Assembly (NCBI RefSeq): GCF_014651035.1
Contig: NZ_BMWC01000006.1
Span: forward strand, 62,001 to 126,000
Length of the DNA stretch: 64,000 nt
Source: Streptomyces lomondensis
GTDB taxonomy: Bacteria > Actinomycetota > Actinomycetes > Streptomycetales > Streptomycetaceae
Direction of reading: 5' to 3'
In this document: positions 41,034 to 49,710 of the stretch, in pieces
Position numbering within the stretch: the first letter of the stretch is position 1
Layout: the number at the start of each line of letters is the position of its first letter
Program-made: the position numbers and the translations under genes
The notes under the pieces: model-generated
What the model was told of the DNA's origin: nothing
Seen by the model: only the letters and a program-made list of their open reading frames with translations
The model's database searches: none

Positions 41034-41720
41034 TCAGTGGTTGCAGGCCCAGGAGGCCTTCGCCGTCGTCGCCTCGGCCTGGGTGCGTAGTGCACGTACC
41101 GCCTCTGCCGGGTCGTTTGCCCCGTAGACCGCCGATCCGGCCACGAAGACGTCGGCTCCGGCGTCCGCGCAGCGCTCGATGGTGGAGGCGGAGACTCCGC
41201 CGTCGACCTGGAGCCAGAGCTCCAGTCCGTGCTTGCTGATCAACTCGCGGGTACGGCGGATCTTCGGAAGCATGATGTCGAGGAAGGCCTGTCCCCCGAA
41301 GCCCGGCTCGACCGTCATGATCAGCAGCATGTCGAGCTCGGGGAGCAGGTCCTCGTACGGCTCGATGGGGGTCGCGGGCTTGAGCGCCATGGAGGCGCGG
41401 GCGCCCTTGGCCCGGATCTCCCGGGCGAGCCGGACCGGGGCGGCGGCCGCCTCGACGTGGAAGGTGACGGAACCGGCCCCCGCTTCCACGTACTGGGGCG
41501 CCCACCGGTCGGGGGCCTCGATCATCAGATGGCAGTCCAGCGGGGTGTCCGTCGCACGGGCGAGCGACTCGACGACCGGCACGCCGAGCGTGAGGTTCGG
41601 GACGAAATGGTTGTCCATGACGTCGACGTGGAGCCAGTCGGCTCCCTCCACGGCCTTCGCCTCGTCCGCGAGGCGGGCGAAGTCGGCGGACAGGATGCTG
41701 GGGTTGATCTGCACGGCCAT
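41034..41720 (-). CDS. rpe: Ribulose-phosphate 3-epimerase
   Basis: A 228-residue TIM barrel that interconverts ribulose-5-phosphate and xylulose-5-phosphate in the pentose phosphate pathway. INPSILSADFARLADE, LHVDVMDNHFVPNLTLG with the metal/catalytic Asp-His, DCHLMIEAPDR, MTVEPGFGGQAF and LQVDGGVS are all family signatures. The C-terminus ends in WACNH. It supplies ribulose-5-phosphate for ribBA. The start ATG at 41720 is standard. It is divergent from the MMPL gene with a 140-bp gap. Confidence 0.97.
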   Translation of the reverse strand: MAVQINPSILSADFARLADEAKAVEGADWLHVDVMDNHFVPNLTLGVPVVESLARATDTPLDCHLMIEAPDRWAPQYVEAGAGSVTFHVEAAAAPVRLAREIRAKGARASMALKPATPIEPYEDLLPELDMLLIMTVEPGFGGQAFLDIMLPKIRRTRELISKHGLELWLQVDGGVSASTIERCADAGADVFVAGSAVYGANDPAEAVRALRTQAEATTAKASWACNH

Positions 41721-41802
41721 GCCCTAAGCCTGCCATGCCCTCCGGGGGTTGTGGGCATCGGTCTCGGGCGAGGACGGTGGTACGGCGGCTGCGGGCCGTG
41801 TG

Positions 41803-41842
41803 TGGTTGCTCGCGCAGTTCCCCGCGCCCCCTACGGGGCGCC
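41803..41842. repeat. Dispersed Streptomyces REP-like element
   Basis: The stretch containing GGTTGCTCGCGCAGTTCCCC and GCGCCCCCTACGGGGCGC is a variant of a short sequence I know to recur in intergenic regions of many Streptomyces genomes, with a terminal hairpin GCGCCCC/GGGGCGC. It lies just upstream of the MMPL start. Confidence 0.5.
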
Positions 41843-41860
41843 TCCGCGGAAGGGGATGTG

Positions 41861-44002
41861 ATGAAACAGGGCGTTGCACACCTCGTCTGCGGGCGGCGGG
41901 CCAAGTGGCTGGTGTTGGTTTTGTGGGTGGTGGTGTTGGTTGTCGCCGCGCCGTTCGCCATGAAGCTGGCCGATGCGCAGGACAACGACGCCTCGTCCTG
42001 GCTGCCGGGGTCCGCCGAGTCGACTCAGGTGCTGCAGGCTTCCGAGGACTTCCGGCCGGAGCAGATCCCGGCGGTGGTGATCTACGCCCGGGACAGCGGG
42101 CTGACGGCGGGGGACCGGGCGGAGATCGCGGAGGACGTGCGGCAGCTCAAGGAGCTGCGGGAGCACGGCATCCGGGGTGCGGAGACCCGGGGGCCGGTCT
42201 TCGACCGGCAGGCCGATCCGCGGGCGGCGCAGGTGTTCGTGCCGATCACGATGGACGAGGAGGGCTGGGAGCGGATCGCGCCCGCCGTCGACTCCATCCG
42301 GGAGGACGTCGGCGAGGGCGGCGGCGGGCTGGCCGTGCACATCACGGGCCCGGGCGGCACGTCGGCGGACTTCGCGGAAGCCTTCGAGGGCATCGACTCG
42401 ACGCTGCTGTTCGCGGCGATGACCGTCGTCATCGTCATGCTGCTCATCACCTACCGCAGCCTGACCCTGCTGCTGGTGCCCCTGATCGCGGTGGTCTGCG
42501 CGCTGTTCGCCTCCCAGGCGCTGATCTATCTGCTGGCCGAGCACGCGGGTCTGACGGTCAACGGCCAGAGCGCCGGCATCCTCACGGTGCTCGTGTTCGG
42601 CGCGGGGACGGACTACGCCCTGCTGCTGGTCGCCCGCTACCGGGAGGAGCTGCGCCGGCACGAGGACCGGCACGAGGCGATGGCCCTGGCGCTGCACCGC
42701 GCCGGCCCCGCGGTGCTCGCCTCGGGCGCGACGGTCGTGCTGAGCATGCTGGTGCTGCTGGCCGCCGAGATGAACTCGACGAGCGGCCTGGGTCCGGTCG
42801 CCGCGATCGGCGTCGCCGTCGCCCTGCTGGCGATGATGAGCCTGTTCCCAGCCCTCCTGGTGATCTTCGGCCGGTGGATCTTCTGGCCGGTGGTCCCGCA
42901 CCTCGGCTCCCCCGAGCCGACCGAGCGGGGCGTCTGGGCCCGCATGGGCCGCCGTATCGCCCGCCGCCCGCGGATGATCTGGGCCGTGACGGCACTGGTC
43001 CTGGCGGTCTGCTCGCTGGGCCTGATCCAGCTGCGCGCGGAGGGCATCGGCAACGCCGACGCGTTCACCGGGAAACCGGACTCCATCACCGGCCAGGAGG
43101 TGTCGGCGCGCTACTTCCCGGCGGGCAGCGGCGATCCCCTGGTCATCGTCAGCGACCGGGCGCAGGCCGAGCAGGTGGGCCGCGCGGTCGCCTCGACGCA
43201 GGGTGTGGTCCCCCAGTCCCTGGGCCTGCCGCCCGGCGCGAAACCGGTCGTCGAGGGCCGGGTCCTCTTCGAGGCCACCATGACCGCCCCGGCGGACAGC
43301 GAGGCCGCCAAGGAGACGGTGGAGCGGGTCCGGGGGGCCGTGCACGCGGTGCCCGACGCCGACGCGCAGGTGGGCGGCGGTACGGCGGCCCTGCTGGACA
43401 TGGACAGGGCGACCACGCACGACAACGTGCTGATCATCCCGCTGGTGCTGGTGGTCGTCCTGATGATCCTGTGCGTGCTGCTGCGCGCCCTGATCGCCCC
43501 GCTGCTGCTGATCGGGACGGTGATCCTGTCGTTCGCGGCGGCGCTCGGCATCAGCGCGCTCGCGTTCCGGTACCTCTTCGACTACGCGGGCGAGTCGACG
43601 GACTTCCCGCTGTTCGTCTTCGTCTTCCTGGTGGCCCTGGGCATCGACTACAACATCTTCCTCACCACGCGCATCCGCGAGGAGGCGGCCCGCCAGGGCA
43701 CCGGACCGGGCGTGGTCACCGGTCTGGCCGCCACCGGCGCGGTCATCACCTCCGCCGGCCTGGTCCTGGCCGGCACCTTCGCCGCCCTCGGCACCCTCCC
43801 GATGGTCGCCTTCGCCGAGATCGGCTTCGCGGTCGCCCTCGGCGTGCTGCTGGACACCTTCGTCGTGCGGTCGATCCTGGTGACGTCGCTGTTCCTGGAC
43901 GTGGGCCCGAAGGTGTGGTGGCCGCACCGGCTGGCGCGGGAGGACGGCGGTGCGGCGGCCCGGGAGAGCGTCGCGGCGGGGGTCAGCCGGTCCGGCGAAT
44001 GA
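41861..44002 (+). CDS. MMPL family RND-type transporter
   Basis: A 713-residue transporter with about 12 membrane helices and two large extracytoplasmic loops. The first MMPL block ends with the cluster VFGAGTDYALLLVARYREELRRHEDRHEAM and the second with FVFLVALGIDYNIFLTTRIREEA; these carry the conserved GxxxDY proton-relay residues of MmpL/RND proteins. Such pumps export lipids, siderophores or toxic compounds using proton motive force; the cargo here is unknown. GGAAGGGGA precedes the ATG at 41861. The 3' end overlaps the convergent rsmB gene by 20 bp. No TetR gene is adjacent. Confidence 0.92.
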   Translation: MKQGVAHLVCGRRAKWLVLVLWVVVLVVAAPFAMKLADAQDNDASSWLPGSAESTQVLQASEDFRPEQIPAVVIYARDSGLTAGDRAEIAEDVRQLKELREHGIRGAETRGPVFDRQADPRAAQVFVPITMDEEGWERIAPAVDSIREDVGEGGGGLAVHITGPGGTSADFAEAFEGIDSTLLFAAMTVVIVMLLITYRSLTLLLVPLIAVVCALFASQALIYLLAEHAGLTVNGQSAGILTVLVFGAGTDYALLLVARYREELRRHEDRHEAMALALHRAGPAVLASGATVVLSMLVLLAAEMNSTSGLGPVAAIGVAVALLAMMSLFPALLVIFGRWIFWPVVPHLGSPEPTERGVWARMGRRIARRPRMIWAVTALVLAVCSLGLIQLRAEGIGNADAFTGKPDSITGQEVSARYFPAGSGDPLVIVSDRAQAEQVGRAVASTQGVVPQSLGLPPGAKPVVEGRVLFEATMTAPADSEAAKETVERVRGAVHAVPDADAQVGGGTAALLDMDRATTHDNVLIIPLVLVVVLMILCVLLRALIAPLLLIGTVILSFAAALGISALAFRYLFDYAGESTDFPLFVFVFLVALGIDYNIFLTTRIREEAARQGTGPGVVTGLAATGAVITSAGLVLAGTFAALGTLPMVAFAEIGFAVALGVLLDTFVVRSILVTSLFLDVGPKVWWPHRLAREDGGAAARESVAAGVSRSGE

Positions 44003-45410
44003 GCGCCAGATACATGGCGTCGGTCCCGTGCAGATGCGGCCACAGCTGCACGTCGGGCCCCTCGCCCAGGTCCGGTACGCCGGGCAGCAGCGGCCGGGCG
44101 TCGACGAGCTCGGTGTCCGGGAACTGCTTGAGGACGTCGGCGACCACGGCCCGGGTCTCGGCAAGATGCGGCGAGCAGGTCGCGTAGCCCACGACCCCGC
44201 CGACCCGCACCGACTCCAGGGCGGTCCGCAGCAGCCCGCGCTGGAGCGGCGCGAACCCCTCCAGGTCCTCCGGCCGGCGCCGCCAGCGCGCCTCGGGACG
44301 GCGCCGCAGGGCACCGAGCCCGGTGCACGGCACGTCGACCAGCACCCGGTCGAAGCTGCCCGGCCGCCAGGCCGGACGCGTCCCGTCCGCGGCGATCACC
44401 TGATACGGCCCCGGGTTGCCCTCCAGCGCCCTGGCCACGAGCCCGGCTCGGTGGGTCTGCTTCTCGGAGGCGACGAGGGCGGCGCCCCGCTGAGCCGCGA
44501 GCGCGCCGAGGAGCGCGGCCTTGCCGCCCGGGCCCGCACACCCGTCCAGCCACCGCCGGTCGGGCCCCTCCAGCGGCGCGTTGGCGAGGGCGATCGCCAC
44601 GAGCTGGCTGCCCTCGTCCTGCACGCCCGCGCGCCCGTCCCGCACGGCCGCGATGGCGCCCGGCTCCCCGCCCTCGGTCAGCCGCACGGCGTACGGCGAC
44701 CAGCGCCCGGGCACGGCGGCGTCCTCCCCGAGCAGTTCCTCGGACGTCGCCCTGCCGGGCCGCGCCACCAGGGTCACCTCGGGCCGCTCGTTGTCGGCGC
44801 GCAGCAGCTCCTCGATGCCGGCGCGCCCGCCGCCGAGGGAGTCCCACAGCGCGGACACGACCCACCGCGGGTGCGAGTGGACGACGGCGAGATGGTCCTC
44901 GGGGTCGTCGTCGTAGGCCGGCGCGACCCGCTCCAGCCAGCCGTCCAGATCGTCCTGCGCGACCTTCCGCAGCACGGCGTTCACGAACTTGGCCCGTCCG
45001 TCGCCCAGCACGACCCGGGCGAGCTCGACGGTGGCGGACACGGCCGCGTGCGTCGGGATGCGCGTCCCGAGCAGCTGGTGCGCGCCGAGGCTCAGCACGT
45101 CCAGCACCGGCGGGTCGACCTCACCGAGCGGCCGGTCGACACACCGCTCGATGACCGCGTCGTACGTCCCTTGCCACCGCAGCGTTCCGTACACCAGCTC
45201 GGTGGCGAGCGCCGCGTCCCGGGCGTCGAACGCCTCGGGCCCCTCCTTCTCCCGCGCCTTGCGCAGCAGCGGCGGCAGAACGAGGTTGGCGTAGGCGTCC
45301 CGCTCGTCCACGGCCCTGAGCGCCTCGAAGGCGAGGATGCGGACGGGGTCCTTCTTGGGCCGACGGTAGGGCTTGCCGGACGTGCGGGGCCGACGGGGCT
45401 GGTCGCTCAC
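43983..45410 (-). CDS. rsmB: RsmB-type 16S rRNA m5C methyltransferase
   Basis: A 475-residue enzyme. Residues 20-150 form an N-terminal NusB-like RNA-binding domain (VRILAFEALRAVDERDAYANLVLPPLL, ELVYGTLRWQGTYD), then a linker and a SAM methyltransferase core with DGCAGPGGKAALLGALAA (SAM loop), DVPCTGLGALRRRPEARWRR (Cys of motif IV) and GYATCSPHLAETRAVV (catalytic Cys of motif VI). It methylates a cytosine in 16S rRNA, C967 in E. coli. The gene lies 119 bp downstream of fmt in the same direction; the fmt-rsmB pairing is widespread in bacteria. Confidence 0.94.
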   Translation of the reverse strand: MSDQPRRPRTSGKPYRRPKKDPVRILAFEALRAVDERDAYANLVLPPLLRKAREKEGPEAFDARDAALATELVYGTLRWQGTYDAVIERCVDRPLGEVDPPVLDVLSLGAHQLLGTRIPTHAAVSATVELARVVLGDGRAKFVNAVLRKVAQDDLDGWLERVAPAYDDDPEDHLAVVHSHPRWVVSALWDSLGGGRAGIEELLRADNERPEVTLVARPGRATSEELLGEDAAVPGRWSPYAVRLTEGGEPGAIAAVRDGRAGVQDEGSQLVAIALANAPLEGPDRRWLDGCAGPGGKAALLGALAAQRGAALVASEKQTHRAGLVARALEGNPGPYQVIAADGTRPAWRPGSFDRVLVDVPCTGLGALRRRPEARWRRRPEDLEGFAPLQRGLLRTALESVRVGGVVGYATCSPHLAETRAVVADVLKQFPDTELVDARPLLPGVPDLGEGPDVQLWPHLHGTDAMYLALIRRTG

Positions 45411-45529
45411 GAAAAAGGTGCTCCGGGTGTGAGATGAAGTGCGCCCTCCAGCCTACGCCGCAGCTCCGTGCGAGCCCGGGCCAGGTGGCCGACGCGGTGG
45501 GACGTCACGGTGGACGTCATGGTGGGACG

Positions 45530-46462
45530 TCAGGCCCCGAGCCGCTCCCCCTCGGTGATCCGCACCCCGCGCGCCCAGTCCGCCGCCCGCATCGGCTTCT
45601 TGCCCTGCGCCTGCACCCACAGCAGCTCCACGCCGTGGGAGCCGGTGCCGACGTACACGTTGTTCTTCCCGGCGGAGATCCGCCCCGGGGCGAGCCCCGT
45701 CCGCTCCGGCACGGGCGCGACCTGGACGAGCTTCAGCCGCTCCCCGCGGAAGGTGGTCCACGCGCCCGGGGCGGGGGTGCACCCGCGCACCACCCGGTCG
45801 ACGCGCAGCGCGGGCGCGTTCCAGTCGACCCGGGCGTCCTCGACGTTGACCTTCGGGGCCAGGCTGACCCCCTCGGCCGGCTGCGGCACGGCCTTGAGCG
45901 TGCCGTCCTCGATCCCGTCCATGGTCGCCCCGAGCAGCCCCGCACCGGCGAAGGCCAGCCGCGTCAGCAGGTCCCCGCTGGTGTCGGTGGGCCGGATCTC
46001 CTCGGTCACCGTCCCGTACACCGGCCCGGAGTCGAGCCCCTCCTCGATCAGGAAGGTCGACGCCCCGGTGATCTCGTCACCGGCCATGATGGCGTGCTGC
46101 ACGGGCGCGGCACCGCGCCAGGCCGGCAGCAGGGAGAAGTGCAGATTGACCCAGCCGTGCACCGGGACGTCGAGGGCGACCCGGGGCAGCAGCGCGCCGT
46201 AGGCGACGACGGGGCAGCAGTCCGGCCCGATCTCCCGCAGCCGCTCCAGGAACTCGGGGTCCTTCGGCTTCGCGGGCTTCAGCACCTCGATCCCGGCCTC
46301 CTCCGCCCGCTCGGCGACGGGCGACGCGACGAGCCTGCGCCCGCGCCCGGCCGGCGCGTCGGGCCGCGTGACGACAGCGGCCACCTCGTGCCGCCCGGAG
46401 GCGAGAAGAGCGTCCAGAGCGGGAACGGCGACCTCGGGTGTACCGGCGAAGACGAGCTTCAT
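45530..46462 (-). CDS. fmt: Methionyl-tRNA formyltransferase
   Basis: A 310-residue enzyme that formylates initiator Met-tRNA using 10-formyl-tetrahydrofolate. MKLVFAGTPEVAVPALDALL, VVTRPDAPAGRGRRL, and the active-site stretch VNLHFSLLPAWRGAAPVQHAI with the Asn-His-Asp triad region (then EEGLDSGPV) are all present, and the C-terminal OB-fold domain with GLAPGRISAGKNNVYVGTG follows. The ATG at 46462 starts the family precisely. Just past the stop lies a three-copy GGTGG(G)ACGTCA tandem repeat (45496-45532). Confidence 0.96.
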   Translation of the reverse strand: MKLVFAGTPEVAVPALDALLASGRHEVAAVVTRPDAPAGRGRRLVASPVAERAEEAGIEVLKPAKPKDPEFLERLREIGPDCCPVVAYGALLPRVALDVPVHGWVNLHFSLLPAWRGAAPVQHAIMAGDEITGASTFLIEEGLDSGPVYGTVTEEIRPTDTSGDLLTRLAFAGAGLLGATMDGIEDGTLKAVPQPAEGVSLAPKVNVEDARVDWNAPALRVDRVVRGCTPAPGAWTTFRGERLKLVQVAPVPERTGLAPGRISAGKNNVYVGTGSHGVELLWVQAQGKKPMRAADWARGVRITEGERLGA

Positions 46463-46712
46463 GGGGTGGTGAAGGCCTCTCGGGCGGGGGTCGATGACGG
46501 GCAACGCCCAAGTCTATGAGCCGCAACCGGAAAGGCGCCGACGGCGCTCAGCCCCCACGGGAGAGCCGGGCCTCTCGGCGAACAGTCACGGGCGGTGCGC
46601 GGGTGGGAGACAAAGAGCCGATGGCCGTAGGCCGAGGCGCACACCCCGCGCAAACGGGCGCACGCCTATGCCCCCACGCCCCCACACCGTGACCCGCGGA
46701 GCGAATCCGCGT

Positions 46713-46755
46713 TGGTCAAGACAGAGTTGACCACATCGGGCCGCGATCGCGGCCC
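46713..46755. promoter_or_regulatory. Two dyads upstream of the HTH protein gene
   Basis: TGGTCAA (46713-46719) and TTGACCA (46727-46733) form an exact inverted repeat with a 7-bp spacer; directly after it, GGGCCGCGATCGCGGCCC (46738-46755) is an 18-bp perfect palindrome. Together they occupy the likely promoter of the gene at 46789. The rest of the 326-bp gap 46463-46788 contains nothing I can identify. Confidence 0.5.
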
Positions 46756-46788
46756 ATTCCTTTCAACGCCGGTTCGAGAGGCTTGTTC

Positions 46789-47334
46789 ATGGCCGACCAC
46801 GCAACCCACGACGCCCAGGCTCGGGCCAGCCTGCACTTGCTGGTGCGGGACATCGAGCGGGTCCGCCGGCAGGTGGACGCACTGCGCACGCTCACCGCCC
46901 AGTTGGGCAACGTCTACCGCCCGCGCCGCTCCGGCCCCTCCACGGGCTTCGTCGTCTACGGACGCGCCCCCGCCCCGACGGTACGTCTCGCCCAGGAGCT
47001 GCGGGACAGTGTCGAGACCCTGGTCACGGCGGCCGTGGACTTCGACCGCTCACTCGGCTTCTCGTGGGACGCCGTGGGCTCCGCGCTCGGAGTCACCAAA
47101 CAGGCGGTCCACCGCCGTTACGGCGCCCGCCGTGCCACGGCCCAGCCGATCGCGACCGAGCCGGAGCGCACGCCGGAGCCGTCGAGCACCCGCACGGTCA
47201 GTGTGAACACCGGCCTCCCCACGGTGCCGACGGTCCCCGCGGCCCGCTCCATGCCCACGCAGCCGACGGCAGGCAGCCCGGCACTCCGCGACGAGGCGAG
47301 GCCGACGGCCTTCCCGGGCCCGCGCAACGGCTGA
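46789..47334 (+). CDS. Conserved actinobacterial protein with C-terminal HTH-like motif
   Basis: A 181-residue protein. The first part is helical (ASLHLLVRDIERVRRQVDALRTLTAQLGNVY, possibly coiled coil); residues 60-110 include LAQELRDSVETLVTAAVDFDR and FSWDAVGSALGVTKQAVHRRYG, a clear helix-turn-helix of the sigma-like type; the last 70 residues are Pro/Thr-rich and disordered. It looks like a DNA-binding protein of unknown target. ATG at 46789 has GAGAGG upstream; TTG at 46783 is an alternative. The dyads at 46713-46755 lie in its promoter. It is divergent from fmt and convergent with the priA-like gene. Confidence 0.75.
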   Translation: MADHATHDAQARASLHLLVRDIERVRRQVDALRTLTAQLGNVYRPRRSGPSTGFVVYGRAPAPTVRLAQELRDSVETLVTAAVDFDRSLGFSWDAVGSALGVTKQAVHRRYGARRATAQPIATEPERTPEPSSTRTVSVNTGLPTVPTVPAARSMPTQPTAGSPALRDEARPTAFPGPRNG

Positions 47335-47356
47335 CATATCTCTGCCCCCACCGGCC

Positions 47357-47387
47357 CTGCCCTCCCGGAAGGCCTCCGGGAGGGCAG
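47357..47387. terminator. Bidirectional hairpin terminator
   Basis: CTGCCCTCCCGG (47357-47368) pairs with CCGGGAGGGCAG (47376-47387), a perfect 12-bp stem with a 7-nt loop, between the convergent gene at 46789 and the priA-like gene that stops at 47439. Confidence 0.75.
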
Positions 47388-47438
47388 CCGCGTATCCGGG
47401 CGATGTCCACCGGCACCAGCGACACCAGTGACACCCCC

Positions 47439-49598
47439 TCAGCCGATATCAGCCGGATCGATCCGCACCCAGACCCCCGTCCCACTCCCACTTCCGCTCC
47501 CCCGAGCCATCCGCGCGGCCTGGGCCGCCTTGAGCGCGGCGGCCAGCGCTGCCCCCTTCCCCGGCGGCACCCGCACCAGCGCCCGCTCCCACTGCTCACC
47601 GGGCGGCGGCGCCCCCGCCCGCCGCGGTCGCCCCGCGGCGGCAACCGGCAGCGGCACCGGCCCCAGCACCTCGGCCTCCGGCGGCAGTTCGGCCGTACGG
47701 AGGAAGTCGGCCACCGCCTCCCCCGGCCCCGACACGGCCGCCATCCGCGACACCGGCGGGAAACCCAGCTCGGCCCGCTCGGCCAGCTCCCGCACCGCGT
47801 GACCGACGGGGTCCCACCGTACGAGCGCCTGCACGGGCCGCAGCGTCGGTTCGGCGACGACCACCACCGTGCCGCCGGCCGACTGCGGCCGGACGAGGGA
47901 CGCGGCCGCGATCCACCGCCGCAGCGCGTCCTCCCCGGCCCGCAGATCGGGCCGCCCGAGCATGGCCCACCCGTCCAGCAGCAGCGCCGCCGCGTAACCG
48001 CCCTCGGCGACGGGCTCGGCCCCCGGCGTGCTCACGACGAGCGCGGGCGCCCCCGGCACCGTGTCGAGCACGTGTTCCCGCCCCGAGGTCCGCACCGGCA
48101 CGGCGGGGAAGGCGCGTCCGAGTTCCTCGGCGGTGCGCCGGGCACCCACGACCGAGGCGCGCAGCCGGAAGGAACCGCACTCCGGGCAGTGCCAGCCGCC
48201 CTCCTCCCGGCCGCACCACCCACAGCACAGGGCACCGCCGTCCCGCGTCTCCAACGGTCCCGAGCAGTGCCGGCAGCGGGCGGGTGCCCGGCAGACGGCG
48301 CACGCCATGCGCGGCACATAGCCCCGCCGGGGCACCTGCACCAGCACCGGCCCCTGCCGCAGGCCGTCCCTGACGGCCTGCCAGGCCAGGGTCGGCAGCC
48401 GGGCGGCCCGGGCGGCCTCGTCGCGGGCGAGATCGCCGTCCCCCACGGTCCGTACGAGCGGAGCGGCTCCCCGCACCTGTTCCCGTCCGGCGACGAGCGG
48501 CCGGGCCCAGCCGCTCTCGACGAGCTGCGCGGCCTCCACCGTGCAGGCCCAGCTGCCCAGCAGGAAGCCGCACTTGTCCTGGGCGGCCCGCAGCAGGAGC
48601 ACCTCGCGGGCGTGGGGCTGCGGGGCGTGCTGCTCGCTGTGGCTGTCGTCCCCGTCGTCCCAGAGGGCGACCAGCCCGAGGTCCTGGACCGGCGCGAACA
48701 TCGCGGCCCTGGTGCCGATCACGGCCCGCACGGATCCCCGCCGCACCGCGAGCCACTGCGCGTACCGCTTCTCCGGACCGGCGTCGGCGGTGAGCACCGC
48801 GTGCCGCCCCTCCCCCAGCAGGGACGTCAGCGCGGCGTCGACCCGCGCGACGGACCGCCCGTCGGGCAGGACGACGAGCGCCCCGCGGCCGGAGGCCAGC
48901 GCCGCCGCGACGGCCCGGGCCAGTTCCTCGCTCCACTGCGGTCCGGGCAGCGCGTTCCACACGGCCCGGGGCGCGCCGCCGGAGGCCAGCGACTCCAGGA
49001 AGGCAGCTCCCCGCTCGTACCGCTGCCAGGACCCGGCCTCGGGCGCCGGGGGCGGCGGCAGGGGCTCGGGGGAGGCGCGCTGCTCGGCCCGTGCGTTGCG
49101 CGGGGGCACGGCGAGCTGGAGGACGTCGGCGAGACTGCCCGCGTACCGGTCGGCGACCGCCCGGGCCAGCCCGAGCAGTTCCTCGCTCAGCACCGGCTCG
49201 GGCGAGACGACCTGGGCGAGGGCGGCCAGCGGCCCGGAGTAGTCGGACTCGGCCAGCCGCTCGACGAGAAACCCGTCGATCAGCCCGCCGCCCTCGCGGC
49301 GGCCCTCCCGCACCCGGTGCCGCCCGGCCCCGAACCGCACCCGCACGCGCACGCCCGGCTGGGCCTCGGCGTCCAGTTCCTCGGGCACGGCGTAGTCGAA
49401 GTACCGGTCGAGATGCAGCACGCCCTTGTCGACGAGCACCCGCGCGACGGGCAGCTCCTTGGCGAGCGCGGCCCCCCGCCACGTCCGCGGCTTGGCCCGG
49501 GGCGTCTTCGCCTTCCGCACGCTCTCCCGGATGAGCGCGAGCTGCTCGGGCGGCACACCCTCGGCACCGCCACCCGCCTGTCCGTTCTCGCTGCTCAC
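47439..49598 (-). CDS. priA: Primosomal protein N' (PriA-like), helicase motifs lost
   Basis: A 719-residue protein with the PriA layout: an N-terminal 3'-DNA-binding domain (VLVDKGVLHLDRYFDYAVPEELDAEAQPGVRVRVRFG split), a helicase-like core and the paired zinc site (CAVCRAPARCRHCSG, CCGWCG, CPECGS; eight cysteines). Walker A is absent: where E. coli PriA has a GKT loop, this protein reads AVWNALPGPQWSEELAR, and the DEEH box is replaced by ALWDDGDDSHSEQH. ATP-driven unwinding is therefore unlikely, and a structural or loading role in replication restart is more plausible. This degeneration is known for actinobacterial primosomal N' proteins. The GTG at 49598 is used; 49622 is also possible. 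It follows metK by 112 bp. Confidence 0.88.
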   Translation of the reverse strand: MSSENGQAGGGAEGVPPEQLALIRESVRKAKTPRAKPRTWRGAALAKELPVARVLVDKGVLHLDRYFDYAVPEELDAEAQPGVRVRVRFGAGRHRVREGRREGGGLIDGFLVERLAESDYSGPLAALAQVVSPEPVLSEELLGLARAVADRYAGSLADVLQLAVPPRNARAEQRASPEPLPPPPAPEAGSWQRYERGAAFLESLASGGAPRAVWNALPGPQWSEELARAVAAALASGRGALVVLPDGRSVARVDAALTSLLGEGRHAVLTADAGPEKRYAQWLAVRRGSVRAVIGTRAAMFAPVQDLGLVALWDDGDDSHSEQHAPQPHAREVLLLRAAQDKCGFLLGSWACTVEAAQLVESGWARPLVAGREQVRGAAPLVRTVGDGDLARDEAARAARLPTLAWQAVRDGLRQGPVLVQVPRRGYVPRMACAVCRAPARCRHCSGPLETRDGGALCCGWCGREEGGWHCPECGSFRLRASVVGARRTAEELGRAFPAVPVRTSGREHVLDTVPGAPALVVSTPGAEPVAEGGYAAALLLDGWAMLGRPDLRAGEDALRRWIAAASLVRPQSAGGTVVVVAEPTLRPVQALVRWDPVGHAVRELAERAELGFPPVSRMAAVSGPGEAVADFLRTAELPPEAEVLGPVPLPVAAAGRPRRAGAPPPGEQWERALVRVPPGKGAALAAALKAAQAARMARGSGSGSGTGVWVRIDPADIG

Positions 49599-49661
49599 GC
49601 TTGCATTCTTACCAAACACCACTGACAGACGACGGCGCCCGGGAGACCCCGGGGCACGACA

Positions 49662-49691
49662 AGGCCCGGCCCCCCGAAGGGAGCCGGGCCT
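49662..49691 (-). terminator. Hairpin terminator of metK
   Basis: AGGCCCGGC (49662-49670) and GCCGGGCCT (49683-49691) form a 9-bp stem, extended by C/G pairs into a short loop, starting 20 bp past the metK stop on the minus strand. Confidence 0.7.
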
Positions 49692-49710
49692 CGTCGGTGA
49701 AACGTGGGAA

